DNA of 64,000 nt from Carboxylicivirga sp964602515 (GTDB taxonomy: Bacteria > Bacteroidota > Bacteroidia > Bacteroidales > Marinilabiliaceae), in the NCBI GenBank assembly GCA_964602515.1, contig CAZRRJ010000012.1, positions 62,001-126,000 of the forward strand. Reading direction: 5' to 3'. Under the pieces are notes generated by a model. It was given only the letters and a program-made list of their open reading frames with translations, was not told the origin of the DNA and did not search any database. Below, one piece after another: positions 28,857 through 38,300 of the stretch. A program made the position numbers and the translations under genes. The stretch's first letter is position 1, and every line of letters begins with the position of its first letter.

Positions 28857-29492
28857 ATGAATAAATTAGTATTTAGCTTACTAATACTATCACATAGTAT
28901 TGTAAGCATTGCTCAAAGCCAATCGGAAGAGGAAAAAGTAAAGCAAACTTTTAATAGCTATAAAAAAGCAATATTAAGCGATAAAGGTAATGAGGCGGTT
29001 AATTATATAGATAGTAAAACATTAAATTACTATAACTCTACTCTTACAAAGGTTAAAAATGCAGACTCGCTGGCACTGATTAATATGAATCGTTTGGATC
29101 GGTTTACTGTTTTAGCCTTTCGCTATAAAGCCAGTAAAGAAGAAATTTTAGGGTTTAATGCCCGTAGCCTCCTGGTTTATGCAATTAACTCGGGCATGGT
29201 AGGTAAAAACAGTGTAACAAATAACACGATAGGCCCTGTTAATATTAATGGTAATACAGCTACAGGGCAGTTAATGGTTAATGATAATGCTACCCCTTTT
29301 CAACTCCGTTTCAACAAAGAATCAGGACAGTGGAAGGTTGATATTACATCTGCATTCCCTATTGCAGAGGCTGCTTTTGAAAACATGATGAAGAACAGCA
29401 CTATGGATGAAAATATGTTTCTAATGATGATTCTTAGCATGATGTCAGGCGACAAACCTAAAAACAATATTTGGAATGCTGTGGCAGGATAA
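28857..29492 (+). CDS. Exported hypothetical protein, 211 aa
   Basis: I do not recognise a family. It has a signal peptide (LLILSHSIVSIAQ), then a helical segment EEEKVKQTFNSYKKAILSDKGNEAVNYI. This resembles the start of NTF2-like exported domains that place a small fold after the signal. The C-terminus is Met-rich (MMKNSTMDENMFLMMILSMMSGDK). It is probably periplasmic. No operon partner lies within 150 bp on either side. Confidence 0.65.
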   Translation: MNKLVFSLLILSHSIVSIAQSQSEEEKVKQTFNSYKKAILSDKGNEAVNYIDSKTLNYYNSTLTKVKNADSLALINMNRLDRFTVLAFRYKASKEEILGFNARSLLVYAINSGMVGKNSVTNNTIGPVNINGNTATGQLMVNDNATPFQLRFNKESGQWKVDITSAFPIAEAAFENMMKNSTMDENMFLMMILSMMSGDKPKNNIWNAVAG

Positions 29493-29717
29493 ACTGTATT
29501 TAAAGCAATGTGGCTTAAAGACGTAAATTTCATATGGTTATTTTTTTTTATACATAAAACAAAAGTATAAAGGCGCAATACTGATTTACATAACCGTGGT
29601 TTAATTGGTTATAATCACCAACCTGTGTAAAAGGCTATTAGCCAACACTGATTTTTAATTTTCATAGCTTATTTTAGATTATAAGTAACGACTAACAAAG
29701 TGAATAAATTTAACAAC

Positions 29718-30512
29718 ATGAATTCATCTAAAACTTATCCAAGCATAGCGCAAAGCTGGGGCATTACCGGCATTGTTATAGCCTGTATGCTTCTTTTTAC
29801 TCCTCTTAATTCAATACTTAATTCAATTGTTGGCAAGGAATATTCCATGCTCATTTATTACTTACTAACCATGGGTGTTGCTTTTATTATGATTCATTTT
29901 ATTCGCAAAAATGAAATAAAACTGGCTACATATCCCTTTCACATTAATAAGCCACAGGCTATTCCTGTTATTGTTATTGCTGCTATTGCATTATTGTTTG
30001 GCATTGTTACACCGCTAAGCAACCTTATTCCTATGCCCGATATTGTTAAAGATATGTTTAGAGAATTGGCAGCTCTTAATGGCTTTGGTGCTTTTTTAAT
30101 GATAGTTGTGGCCGCCCCGCTTTTTGAAGAGCTTATATTCAGAGGTGTGATTTTGGATGGATTACTTAAACGCTATACACCTCGAAAGGCCATATTAATG
30201 TCGGCCTTTTTATTTGCCTTTGTTCACCTTAACCCCTGGCAGTTTATTACTGGTATGGTTATAGGTACTTTTATTGGTTGGATTTACTACCGTACCCATA
30301 GCTTATCAATAAGCATTATAATACATGTGGCGGTTAATTCGGTGGCTTTTTTTCTACGTTTCTTTTTTGATGAAGAAGCTATGCTAGATCAATCGTTAAG
30401 CGAAGTTTATGGCGGTATGACCAATGCGGTTCTTATTACTTTTGGTGCCATACTGGTATCGCTCATTAGTATTTGGTGGCTTAATAAAAATATGGGTAGT
30501 ACAAACAGCTGA
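29718..30512 (+). CDS. CPBP-family intramembrane glutamic endopeptidase
   Basis: This multi-pass membrane protein of the CPBP (Rce1-like) family has 264 residues from the ATG chosen here. A GTG six codons upstream (29700) is an alternative. Family motifs are present: motif 1 EELIFRG with the catalytic Glu pair and Arg (about residues 143-149), motif 2 FAFVHL with His, and a third His in IIIHVAVNS. Six to eight hydrophobic segments are visible. Members cleave prenylated or other membrane-bound peptides, or act in bacteriocin immunity. The substrate is unknown and the neighbourhood gives no clue. Confidence 0.9.
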   Translation: MNSSKTYPSIAQSWGITGIVIACMLLFTPLNSILNSIVGKEYSMLIYYLLTMGVAFIMIHFIRKNEIKLATYPFHINKPQAIPVIVIAAIALLFGIVTPLSNLIPMPDIVKDMFRELAALNGFGAFLMIVVAAPLFEELIFRGVILDGLLKRYTPRKAILMSAFLFAFVHLNPWQFITGMVIGTFIGWIYYRTHSLSISIIIHVAVNSVAFFLRFFFDEEAMLDQSLSEVYGGMTNAVLITFGAILVSLISIWWLNKNMGSTNS

Positions 30513-30534
30513 TACATAAGGTATCATATTTTTC
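30510..30534 (+). terminator. Weak hairpin after the CPBP protease gene
   Basis: A 6-bp stem TGATAC/GTATCA (30510-30515 and 30521-30526) overlaps the stop codon and is followed by TATTTTTC. The stem is short and AT-rich, so it may be only a weak terminator. Confidence 0.35.
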
Positions 30535-30690
30535 AATACCCTGTACTGCACAAAAAGAATTAGCAGGATGATAACAAATAAGGTTGAGTCATTAAATAAT
30601 ATAAAGCTGCTAAGGTGGGTTTTAGGAATAAGCTTAGTCGTAAAGAACCTGGCATATAAACGTCTAAAAAAACACCCTGCCTGCACTCAC

Positions 30691-30745
30691 CCCTTAATGT
30701 CCTAAAGGGCTCTCCGCGCGGTAGTGCCCTTTAGGACATTAAGGG
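30691..30745. repeat. Perfect 20-bp inverted repeat (55-bp stem-loop)
   Basis: The arms CCCTTAATGTCCTAAAGGGC (30691-30710) and its exact reverse complement (30726-30745) enclose a 15-nt G+C-rich loop (TCTCCGCGCGGTAGT). It is far too long and GC-rich for its surroundings to be chance. There is no T run, so it is more likely a mobile palindromic repeat or an RNA structure than a terminator. Confidence 0.75.
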
Positions 30746-30783
30746 TATGCGTTGGGAAAAATCCTTTACTTAATAACAATGGC

Positions 30784-30842
30784 CCGGCATTAGGGCTAAT
30801 AAAATAGTATTGGTTTTGTCTTCGACGAGTTACTTTTTTCAC
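30784..30842. repeat. Dispersed intergenic repeat, copy 1
   Basis: It contains CCGGCATTAGGGCTA (30784-30798) and, after a 19-nt variable part, GTCTTCGACGAGTTACTTTTTTCAC in two blocks (30818-30842). The same two blocks recur at 43333-43382 in another intergenic region, with 11 nt between them. Confidence 0.65.
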
Positions 30843-31204
30843 GAGGTAAATTATAGCGAAGCGACAATCGTGAACGCCTATAAAAACCTAATCTATGGTG
30901 AACAAAAACTAACGAAAAACCCCCAGCCTAAAATTGATTAGCAAGTTATTCTAAGTCATTATCATTTTAAAGCACCAATCAAAATTAACCAGATATAAGT
31001 GCGTGCATCATATTTCGAGCAGTCAAAAGCGATTGGCTTATTCCATAGTAAATCAAATCATTCGTTCTGATGATAATATCAAGAACAAACTAAGCCAATT
31101 AATTAAGGGCTATTCTCAATAACAACACTCTTTTAATATTTAAATGCTGCTGTTGTCTCTAAAGCTTTTGTTTGCTTGCAATAATGTATTTAGAACAGAA
31201 GCTT

Positions 31205-31212
31205 TAACTTTG
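31205..31212 (+). promoter_or_regulatory. -7-like element of the aldo/keto reductase gene
   Basis: TAACTTTG fits TAnnTTTG and lies 29 nt before the start codon. The -33 position has no clear TTTG, so support is partial. Confidence 0.4.
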
Positions 31213-31241
31213 TATTCGACTTAAACACCATAAAACAAAGA

Positions 31242-32420
31242 ATGGAATACAGGCGATTTGGTAAAACCAATAAAAATATAAGTGCGATTACATTGGGTGG
31301 TATGCGCTTTACCCAAGGATGGGACAACCCACGTAATGAAATTCCAAAGGCTACACAAGAGCATTGTAATAAGATGGTGGATTTAGCCATAAAGAATGGT
31401 ATTAATCATTTTGAAACTGCTTATGGCTATATTAAAAGTGAGACGGTTTTTGGGCGTACTTTACATGATGAATTAAACATTAATCGCTCATCGTATTACC
31501 TAATGACCAAGGGCAATCCCACTACTGCTGATGAAACGCGAAGGTTAGTTGAAGAGCAGCTTAAAACACTTAAAACAGATTACATTGATTTTTATGCCTG
31601 GCATGGTATTAACACCTACAACCTGTTAAAATCATCGTGCTATTCGGGTGGTGCCGTTGAGGAGCTGCTCAGAATGAAAGAGGAAGGCATTATTAAGCAT
31701 GTGGGCTTTAGTACACACGGCTCTCTTGATACCATAAAGCACACCATACACACCAATTTGTTTGAGTTTGTTAACCTTCACTATTACTATTTTTACCAAC
31801 GTAACGAAGCTGCTGTGGCCCTGGCTCAAGAAAAGGATTTGGGTGTTTTTATTATTTCGCCTAATGATAAAGGAGGACAGTTGTATAAAGCACCTGGTAA
31901 AATCAGGCAAGCTATTCCCCACTCCACACCTATCCAGTGGAATGCCCGTTTCTGCTTAAGCAATCCCGGCGTACATACTTTATCTTTTGGCATGACAGAA
32001 GCAAAGCATTTTGATGAGATGAAGGGTATATTTCCAACGTATATTCCACTCAATAAACCCGATAGCCAGGCAAAATTTACCTTAGATAATATGGTAAATG
32101 ATGATCCCTATGCCTCATTTGATGGCTATAGCTTAAAAAATGATCACTCAGGCTTAGATATTCCCCTACTGTTGCATTGGCGTAAGCTATGGAAGTGTTA
32201 TGATTTGCTTGGTTTTGCACGCTACCGCTATAAGGAGTTGAAAACACCTAACCATTGGGTTCCCGGTGTATTTGCCACGGCTGAAGCAATTGATAAAGTA
32301 GATTTTTCCGGTGTTCCGGCTCATATTCCGCTTAAAGAAATGCTTAAGGAAATACATGAGGCTTTTTACCAGGCACCACAAGAATCAGATCTGACAAGTT
32401 TAAGACCTGTTAGTGGATAA
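31242..32420 (+). CDS. Aldo/keto reductase family oxidoreductase
   Basis: This cytoplasmic NAD(P)H-dependent oxidoreductase has a TIM-barrel fold and 392 residues. The start MEYRRFGKTNKNISAITLGGMRFTQ is typical. The catalytic set is visible with one change: the usual Asp is Glu in HFETAYGY, the Tyr follows in the same motif, the Lys is in YYLMTKG and the His in DFYAWHG. The C-terminal extension of about 110 residues (from about residue 280) lacks the CxxCxxC ferredoxin-like cluster motif found in some long relatives. It is converging with the next gene (14 bp between stops). The physiological substrate is unknown. Confidence 0.88.
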   Translation: MEYRRFGKTNKNISAITLGGMRFTQGWDNPRNEIPKATQEHCNKMVDLAIKNGINHFETAYGYIKSETVFGRTLHDELNINRSSYYLMTKGNPTTADETRRLVEEQLKTLKTDYIDFYAWHGINTYNLLKSSCYSGGAVEELLRMKEEGIIKHVGFSTHGSLDTIKHTIHTNLFEFVNLHYYYFYQRNEAAVALAQEKDLGVFIISPNDKGGQLYKAPGKIRQAIPHSTPIQWNARFCLSNPGVHTLSFGMTEAKHFDEMKGIFPTYIPLNKPDSQAKFTLDNMVNDDPYASFDGYSLKNDHSGLDIPLLLHWRKLWKCYDLLGFARYRYKELKTPNHWVPGVFATAEAIDKVDFSGVPAHIPLKEMLKEIHEAFYQAPQESDLTSLRPVSG

Positions 32421-32434
32421 AACGTATCACTTAA

Positions 32435-33481
32435 CTATTTAGCTTCTTCATCCACCTCAAACCATTCTACTCTGTATGTGTATTCAGAGAGTTCGCCCAC
32501 AATCAGCTGATTCGTGTAAGAATAAAAACCAACTTTCTCTTTGTTAAGTTCCGGTTTATTACTACGGCTAATTTTTTCCTGTACCCCCTGCATAAGCTGA
32601 AGGTGGTTACGTTGCCTGTCGCTCACCAAAGATGAAAAATTAATCTCCTGTAACTGTTCAGCTACTTCTTTTGTAGAACTAAAATGTATCAAAATCTGAA
32701 GAAAAACATACTCATCCATGCAAAGAATTGTCTTGCCATCAACGTTATAAAGTGCGGGTTGAATATCCTTCTTTGGTGTAGAATAATCTAAAATAGCCAT
32801 ATTACTATTTTCAAAACATGAGAAGCTAATATCAAAATCTGTTAATGGCTCAGTTAATTGATATACCCGCTGCTTTAATAATTTCTTCCAGCCTTCCACG
32901 TACCCATCCTCTCTTTTTACAGAAACAGTAATGGTCGGAAGCTCTAACCTGAAAGTGTATGCCCTGTTCTCCTCTCTGATTTTTGGTTCATTAAATATAT
33001 ATACCCTCTCTTCTTCGGAAAGTAATTTTAACTTACCCAACATTTCAGCCCTGTTTCCCTTAAACGAATATGCCTCAACAGGCTTTCCATAATGCGCAAT
33101 ATCTCCAATTTCAAAGGCAGAGAAAACAGCCCCTTGTTTACCCAGTATTTCTCTATTATCCTTAAACAAACGAATTCCATATTCTCTATCAGCCTCTGCA
33201 GGCAAAAAATTCATCCAACTCCTTTTCACCTTAATAACATCCAAGTTATCTTTTAGTGCAGTCTCATCATCTACAAAGAACGTTCCCTGTTCTTTGTGTC
33301 GAATATACAGGCCATAACTGCCATTTGAAAAGTCAATATCTTTGAGTATAAACGATGTATCTTTGGTTTGTATAGTTGATTTAACACCGGACACTACTCT
33401 GTTAAAAAAATAATAGATAATACCAATACTTATCAGTACTACTAAAATCCCCCCTGCTAATATGCTTTTTATAATATCCAT
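32435..33481 (-). CDS. Membrane-anchored hypothetical protein, 348 aa
   Basis: I do not recognise a family. There is a single N-terminal transmembrane helix (about residues 6-29), followed by about 315 hydrophilic residues of mixed alpha/beta character, presumably on the periplasmic side. No known motif is seen. It has no close partner on its strand. The gene converges with the aldo/keto reductase and has a 1-kb empty region upstream. Confidence 0.7.
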   Translation of the reverse strand: MDIIKSILAGGILVVLISIGIIYYFFNRVVSGVKSTIQTKDTSFILKDIDFSNGSYGLYIRHKEQGTFFVDDETALKDNLDVIKVKRSWMNFLPAEADREYGIRLFKDNREILGKQGAVFSAFEIGDIAHYGKPVEAYSFKGNRAEMLGKLKLLSEEERVYIFNEPKIREENRAYTFRLELPTITVSVKREDGYVEGWKKLLKQRVYQLTEPLTDFDISFSCFENSNMAILDYSTPKKDIQPALYNVDGKTILCMDEYVFLQILIHFSSTKEVAEQLQEINFSSLVSDRQRNHLQLMQGVQEKISRSNKPELNKEKVGFYSYTNQLIVGELSEYTYRVEWFEVDEEAK

Positions 33482-34478
33482 TTAATTATCCTTACCTATG
33501 TTAGTATTTACATACCTTACTTTTTCTAAACTATTGAATTGGTTTATAACAAAGCTGATTCCTCCATGCTCATAACTGTTAATACCATTTGCTCTGCCGT
33601 TATTCCCATATAAGTAAAAACTTCTTTAAAGCAACGCCAAACTCAAAATTCCAACAGAAGTTTATTCAGAGCAAGTAACTATAGTCATTATTGGCAAACG
33701 TTATTTCTCCTGTTTTCTCAATATAAAAGTACACTATTTAAATTAAACAATAATACAAATCCGGCAGGCTTAATGGACTGTTACAGGAGGGTAGGGTACC
33801 CGAAAAGTAAAAATTTGATTCTTTGTCAAAAACCAGTATTACCCCGACTCTAAAATGTGACTGATTTTCAACAACTTCCCTATAGGAATTTAAGGGTAAA
33901 AAAGTTGTTGAAGACAAAGGATTCTGCTTTTTGGGTGCCCTCATCCTTTGTTACTTCAATCTATAGACTTGTATGTTATTAATGTTCCCGGGTATTGGCG
34001 TTTGACCCTCTAAGCATCAAACTTCACTCTCTAAACATCAACTTTGCAGCAAAAAGCATTATTCAATATACAAAACCTGACAAGGAGCAAGCAGATTGTG
34101 TCAATAGATACCTTAATTGCATCAAAGCCTGGCTTACAAAAGCCCGGTTTTTACTCTTTTTAGGTCAATAAATACCCAAAAAGAATCAAGCTTTATGCAA
34201 TGTTTGCTAAAACGAGACCTCTTTTTGGCTTAACAGTGAGCCACAGTAAGCTCAACTTTTAAGCAAATTGGCAGAAGTTTTAGGCAAAACCTGACAAAGC
34301 TGACCTTTTTTGGCAGAAAACCGGGCTTCATTAAGCTACAAATTGAGCTTTTATAAGATCATGATTGGTGCAAAAAAGGTAAAGACCGACCTAAAACAGA
34401 TGGTACCCGACTCAAAAAAGATCAACAATGCACCTTTTAAAGTAATGACCTGAGGTTCGGTTTAAGTATAAATTAAAG
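33482..34478. other. One-kilobase gene-free region with a nested palindrome and short repeats
   Basis: No ORF in these 997 bp has family support. Most of the reading frames, including one at 33738-33944 on the minus strand, overlap a large palindromic element (33794-33940). Near 34008-34050 an imperfect tandem pair occurs (CTCTAAGCATCAAACTT and CTCTAAACATCAACTTT). The rest is AT-rich, with many short copies of strings like AAACCTGACAA and AAAAAGG but no recognised RNA. Confidence 0.45.
33794..33940. repeat. Nested long palindromic element
   Basis: The outer arms GGGTACCCGAAAAG (33794-33807) and CTTTTTGGGTGCCC (33927-33940) are complementary with two mismatches. The middle arms GATTCTTTGTC (33817-33827) and GACAAAGGATTC (33913-33924) also pair. 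The inner perfect 11-bp stem TTCAACAACTT/AAGTTGTTGAA (33867-33877 and 33902-33912) closes the structure. Three coaxial stems in 147 bp suggest a folded RNA or a MITE-like element. Confidence 0.55.
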
Positions 34479-34664
34479 TTATTTGGGCACATTTAATTTT
34501 GTTAGTATATCACTTAACAAGCACCATTTTGTAACGGCTGATTGCAGCAGATTTACACCTACAAATCCGGCTAAAAATAACCAGTTAGTATTCACATATA
34601 CGGCCAGTATTATACTTATTAATACAAGTATTCCGGCAACTGCTCTTATTATTCTTTCCTGCAT
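34479..34664 (-). CDS. DUF2892 (YgaP-type) small inner membrane protein
   Basis: This 61-residue protein has two hydrophobic helices (about 6-25 and 28-45) and the family pattern (MQERIIRAVAGILVLIS, then VGVNLLQSAVTKWCLL with a conserved Cys). DUF2892 proteins often occur as stand-alone membrane partners of rhodanese or metal/sulfur-handling genes. Here it lies 119 bp downstream of the PII-like gene, at the end of the efflux cluster. Its role is unknown. Confidence 0.8.
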   Translation of the reverse strand: MQERIIRAVAGILVLISIILAVYVNTNWLFLAGFVGVNLLQSAVTKWCLLSDILTKLNVPK

Positions 34665-34783
34665 AATGTTGTGTTTTTTACTGCCGGCTTTAACTGCTTC
34701 CGGCTATTGATTAATTGTTGTTGTTTTACCGTTATAAACGCTGGAGATGCGACTATTAAACGCCATGCTTAATTACAGGAAGC

Positions 34784-35086
34784 CTAAACGCCTTTTTCCA
34801 CATCAATTACATAGGCATTAATATTACACTGTGGCATTTCGGCTTTACATTGCAATAGTTTTTCGAGTAAACGATCTGCCTGTTCATTTCCTGTAAAGGT
34901 TAAAAAGGCAATATTATCAATACTTGTGGCTCCTTGTCCGAACCAGTTACCCAGGCGGTGCTGCTTATTGAGCTTACTCATACCTTTCATTTCAAATTCG
35001 TTATAATAGGGTACCTCCTGCTCACTAAAAAATTCTTGTAAGCGCTCCCTGTATTCGGCTACTGTTATAGCAATTAATAGTTTCAT
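34784..35086 (-). CDS. Small protein, possibly PII-like, associated with an RND efflux operon
   Basis: This 100-residue cytoplasmic protein has a beta-alpha-beta pattern (MKLLIAITVAEYRERLQEFF, ATSIDNIAFLTFTGNEQADRLLEKL, NINAYVIDVEKG) that fits a PII/CutA-like ferredoxin fold. In other bacteria small PII-like proteins (DUF3240 type) are encoded next to metal-efflux RND pumps, and the same arrangement here suggests a regulator or sensor for the pump. The family is not certain and the ligand is unknown. It follows the pump gene by 251 bp, in which there is a short hairpin (35169-35182). Confidence 0.55.
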   Translation of the reverse strand: MKLLIAITVAEYRERLQEFFSEQEVPYYNEFEMKGMSKLNKQHRLGNWFGQGATSIDNIAFLTFTGNEQADRLLEKLLQCKAEMPQCNINAYVIDVEKGV

Positions 35087-35337
35087 ATGTTTATTTTTTA
35101 GATTATAGACATTCAGACACTAAATAAGAGACTGATTCTCAAGGTGAATATTTGTCGTTTATAATCCCCCGATAACTATCGGAGCTCTTGTGTATCATGA
35201 TGCTTTTATTTTAGTTATGTTTTAAAAATCAGGATCAAGCTTCAAGAATCAGGATTACAAGTTCCAAGGTGCAGGTACCGGATGCCGGGATAAATTACCA
35301 GCTTCCGGTCTTCGCCTGATGTGTAAACTTATAGTTA
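35087..35337. repeat. Intergenic region with short direct repeats
   Basis: A hairpin CCGATA/TATCGG with a 2-nt spacer is at 35169-35182. An AATCAGGAT pair with a 20-bp period is at 35227-35235 and 35247-35255, followed by CAAG- and CCGG-rich short repeats up to about 35310. The stretch is probably degenerate intergenic repeat DNA. Confidence 0.45.
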
Positions 35338-38300
35338 TTAATTCTTCTCTTTTAGCAAATCATTATCTGCGTCATTATTACCTGTGGTATAATTTTCCGT
35401 TGCTTCTTTTCCTTCTTTATATTTCTTCTTTTCTGTCATAAAAAAGATAAGTGGTACAATAAGAAGTGTTAGCACTGTTGATGCAATGGTTCCTCCCATA
35501 AGTGAGATGGCCAGTCCCTGGAAAATAGGGTCGAACAGTATAACCACTGCTCCAATTACTACGGTACCTGCTGTTAAAAGTATAGGTGTAGTACGTACTG
35601 CTCCTGCCTCAATAACAGCTTCGTGCAGGGGCACACCTTCGTTAAGCCGTATATTTACAAAGTCGATAAGTAGTATGGAGTTGCGCACCATAATACCTGC
35701 CAGGGCTATCATTCCAATCATTGATGTAGCGGTAAAAAATGCATTCATCATCCAGTGTCCTATAACAATCCCTACCAGCGACAGGGGTATGGCTACCATC
35801 ATAACAAAGGGTACTTTCAGGTTTTGGAACCATCCGACTATTAACATATAGATAATGACCAACACTACGGCAAATGCTGTCCCCAAATCGCGGAATACCT
35901 CGTAAGTAATCTGCCACTCACCATCCCATTTTAATCCAAAGTTGGATTCATTAAAGGGCTGCCCATTGTAAAATTCATCAATGGTATAACCTTCCGGCAG
36001 CTGGATTTCATTCATACGATCACTCATATCCAGTATAGCATACACAGGGCTTTCCAGGTCTCCTGCCACATCGGCTGTTACATATACAACCTGCTTCTGG
36101 TTTTTACGAAATATGCTTTTCTCTTTGTTTACCTGCTCTATGTTCACCATATCGCCAACCACTACCATATTGCCATGCTTCGATTTCAGGCTTATTTTCT
36201 TTAAATCGTCTATACCTGTACGGTTTTCTTCTGCCAAACGCAGCACTATACCCACCTGCTGATGATCTTTTTCGGCATACAATTGTGATACTGCAGTACC
36301 TTTCAGGGCCATATTAACAGCCTGTATAATTTGCTGGGGTGCTATACCTGCCAGCATTGCTTTTTCTTTATCCACATCAAAGCGGTATTCCTGCTGGTTA
36401 TCTTCCATCATCCAATCCACATCCACCACGCTCCCTGTTGATGCAAATAAGTTTTTTACCTGCATCGCCACATCTTTTTGCACCTCGTAATCAGGCCCGT
36501 ATATCTCTGCTACAAGGGTTGACATTACCGGTGGCCCTGGTGGTACTTCCACAACTTTTACATTGGCGTTAAACTTAGCACCTATCTCCTGTAATCCCGG
36601 GCGAAGTGCTTTGGCAATATCATGCGATTGCAGCTTGCGTTCTTTTTTTGATACCAGGTTAACTTGTATATCGGCTACATTAGAGCCACGACGCAAATCG
36701 TAGTGACGTACCAATCCGTTAAAGTTAATGGGTGCCGATGTACCTACATATGCCTGGTAGTTGGTTACCAGGTCATGCTTACGCAGGTAAGCTGCCAGTT
36801 CCTTGGTTACGTTAGCTGTTTCCTCCAGTGTTGTTCCTTCGGGCATATCAATCACCACCTGGAATTCATTTTTATTATCGAAGGGCAATATTTTAACTGT
36901 TACCACTTTAAACAGGAACAGGCTTGCCGATGCAAATAACAGTACTGTTACGCCAATGATAAACACCCAACGTTTCATGGGGCTTTCAATCATAGGGCGC
37001 ATGGTTTTATTGTATAACCTGTAAATTAAAGTTTTCTCAAGCGAGTAATCTTTATCATCGCCTTTTCCATCATCATGCTTTAACAGGCGGTAGGCTAACC
37101 AAGGCGTTATCATAAGAGCTACCAGTAATGAAAAAATCATGGCAATAGATGCACCAATCGGCATTGGACTCATATAAGGCCCCATCATACCCGATACAAA
37201 AACCATTGGCAATACGGCTGCAATAACGGTAAATGTGGCCAGTATGGTTGGGTTACCCACCTCATCAATTGAGCGCAGTGCCGCTTGCCAAAACGGGAGT
37301 TGTTTCATTTTAAAATGACGGTGCATATTTTCGGCAATAATTATGGAATCATCAACCACAATACCTGTTACAAATACCAATGCAAACAGGGTGATACGGT
37401 TAAGGGTATAATCCATAAAATAATAGCTAAACATAGTAAGGGCAAAAGTAATTGGTACGGATATAAATACCACTAATCCGCCCCGCCAGCCCATGGCTAG
37501 CATTACTACAAAGGTTACTGCAATAATTGCACCCAGCAGGTGCATTAACAGCTCTCCTACTTTGTCCGATGCTGTTTCGCCATAGTTTCGTGTTATTTCC
37601 ACATTAATGTCAGCAGGAATTAATTCGTGTTCCAGTGCTTCAATCTTACTGGTAATTTGTTGGGCCAGCCGCATGGCATCTGCTCCCCTGCGCTTGGCTA
37701 TGGATATGGTTACAGCTGCATATTCGTCGGCGTACACCTCTTTTTCATTACTAGCTTTTCCGTAGCCAAATGCCACGTAAGTGCTTGGCAAAGCCGGGCC
37801 ATCTTCTACAGTAGCAACCTGGTGCAGGTACACTGGCGCTTGCTGGTAAACGCCAATAATAAGGTTGGCCACTTCTTCGGGTGTTTCAAAGAATTTACCT
37901 GTGCGTACCAGGTATTCGGTATTATCCTGGTTAAAGCTACCTGCCGATACCTGTTGGTTAGCTGCCTGTATTTGTTGTGTTATTATTAATGGATCTGCAT
38001 TATAGGCCGCCATTTTATCACGATCCAATACAACCTGTACTTCCCGGTTGCGCCCCCCAATTAATTTGGTTTCAGATATATCTGTAATTTTCTCTATCTC
38101 TGATGTAAGCTCCTGGGCCACGCGCTTTAACTGGTAATCGCTGTAGTTTTCGCTCCACAGGGTTAAACCCATTACAGGCACATCGTCTATAGAGCGTGTT
38201 TTAACCAAGGGAAGGGTTACGCCTGCCGGCAGCCGATCCATATTTTTCATTATTTCATTGTAGAGTTTTACCAAACTGCGCTCAACATCTTCGCCTACAT

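Larger units (their letters stand above)
30513..31241. other. Intergenic region rich in structured repeats
   Basis: This 729-bp stretch has no supported gene. It holds a perfect 20-bp inverted repeat (30691-30745), one copy of a dispersed repeat (30784-30842), and a small inverted pair CACGA/TCGTG around 30841-30873. A promoter-like TAACTTTG lies at 31205-31212 before the aldo/keto reductase. The 30960-31080 part can be read on the minus strand as a short open stretch but has stops on either side. Confidence 0.5.

Noticed and set aside
30960..31090. Minus-strand open stretch resembling a transposase remnant
   Set aside because: Only about 25-30 codons are open, stops lie on both sides, and no conserved transposase motif or terminal repeat was found.
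33738..33944. 68-codon ORF on the minus strand
   Set aside because: It coincides with the nested palindrome, has no recognisable domain or signal and reads through both repeat arms.
36339..37989. Several antisense ORFs of 60-120 codons within the pump gene
   Set aside because: They lie wholly inside a well-supported pump reading frame on the other strand and have no domain of their own.
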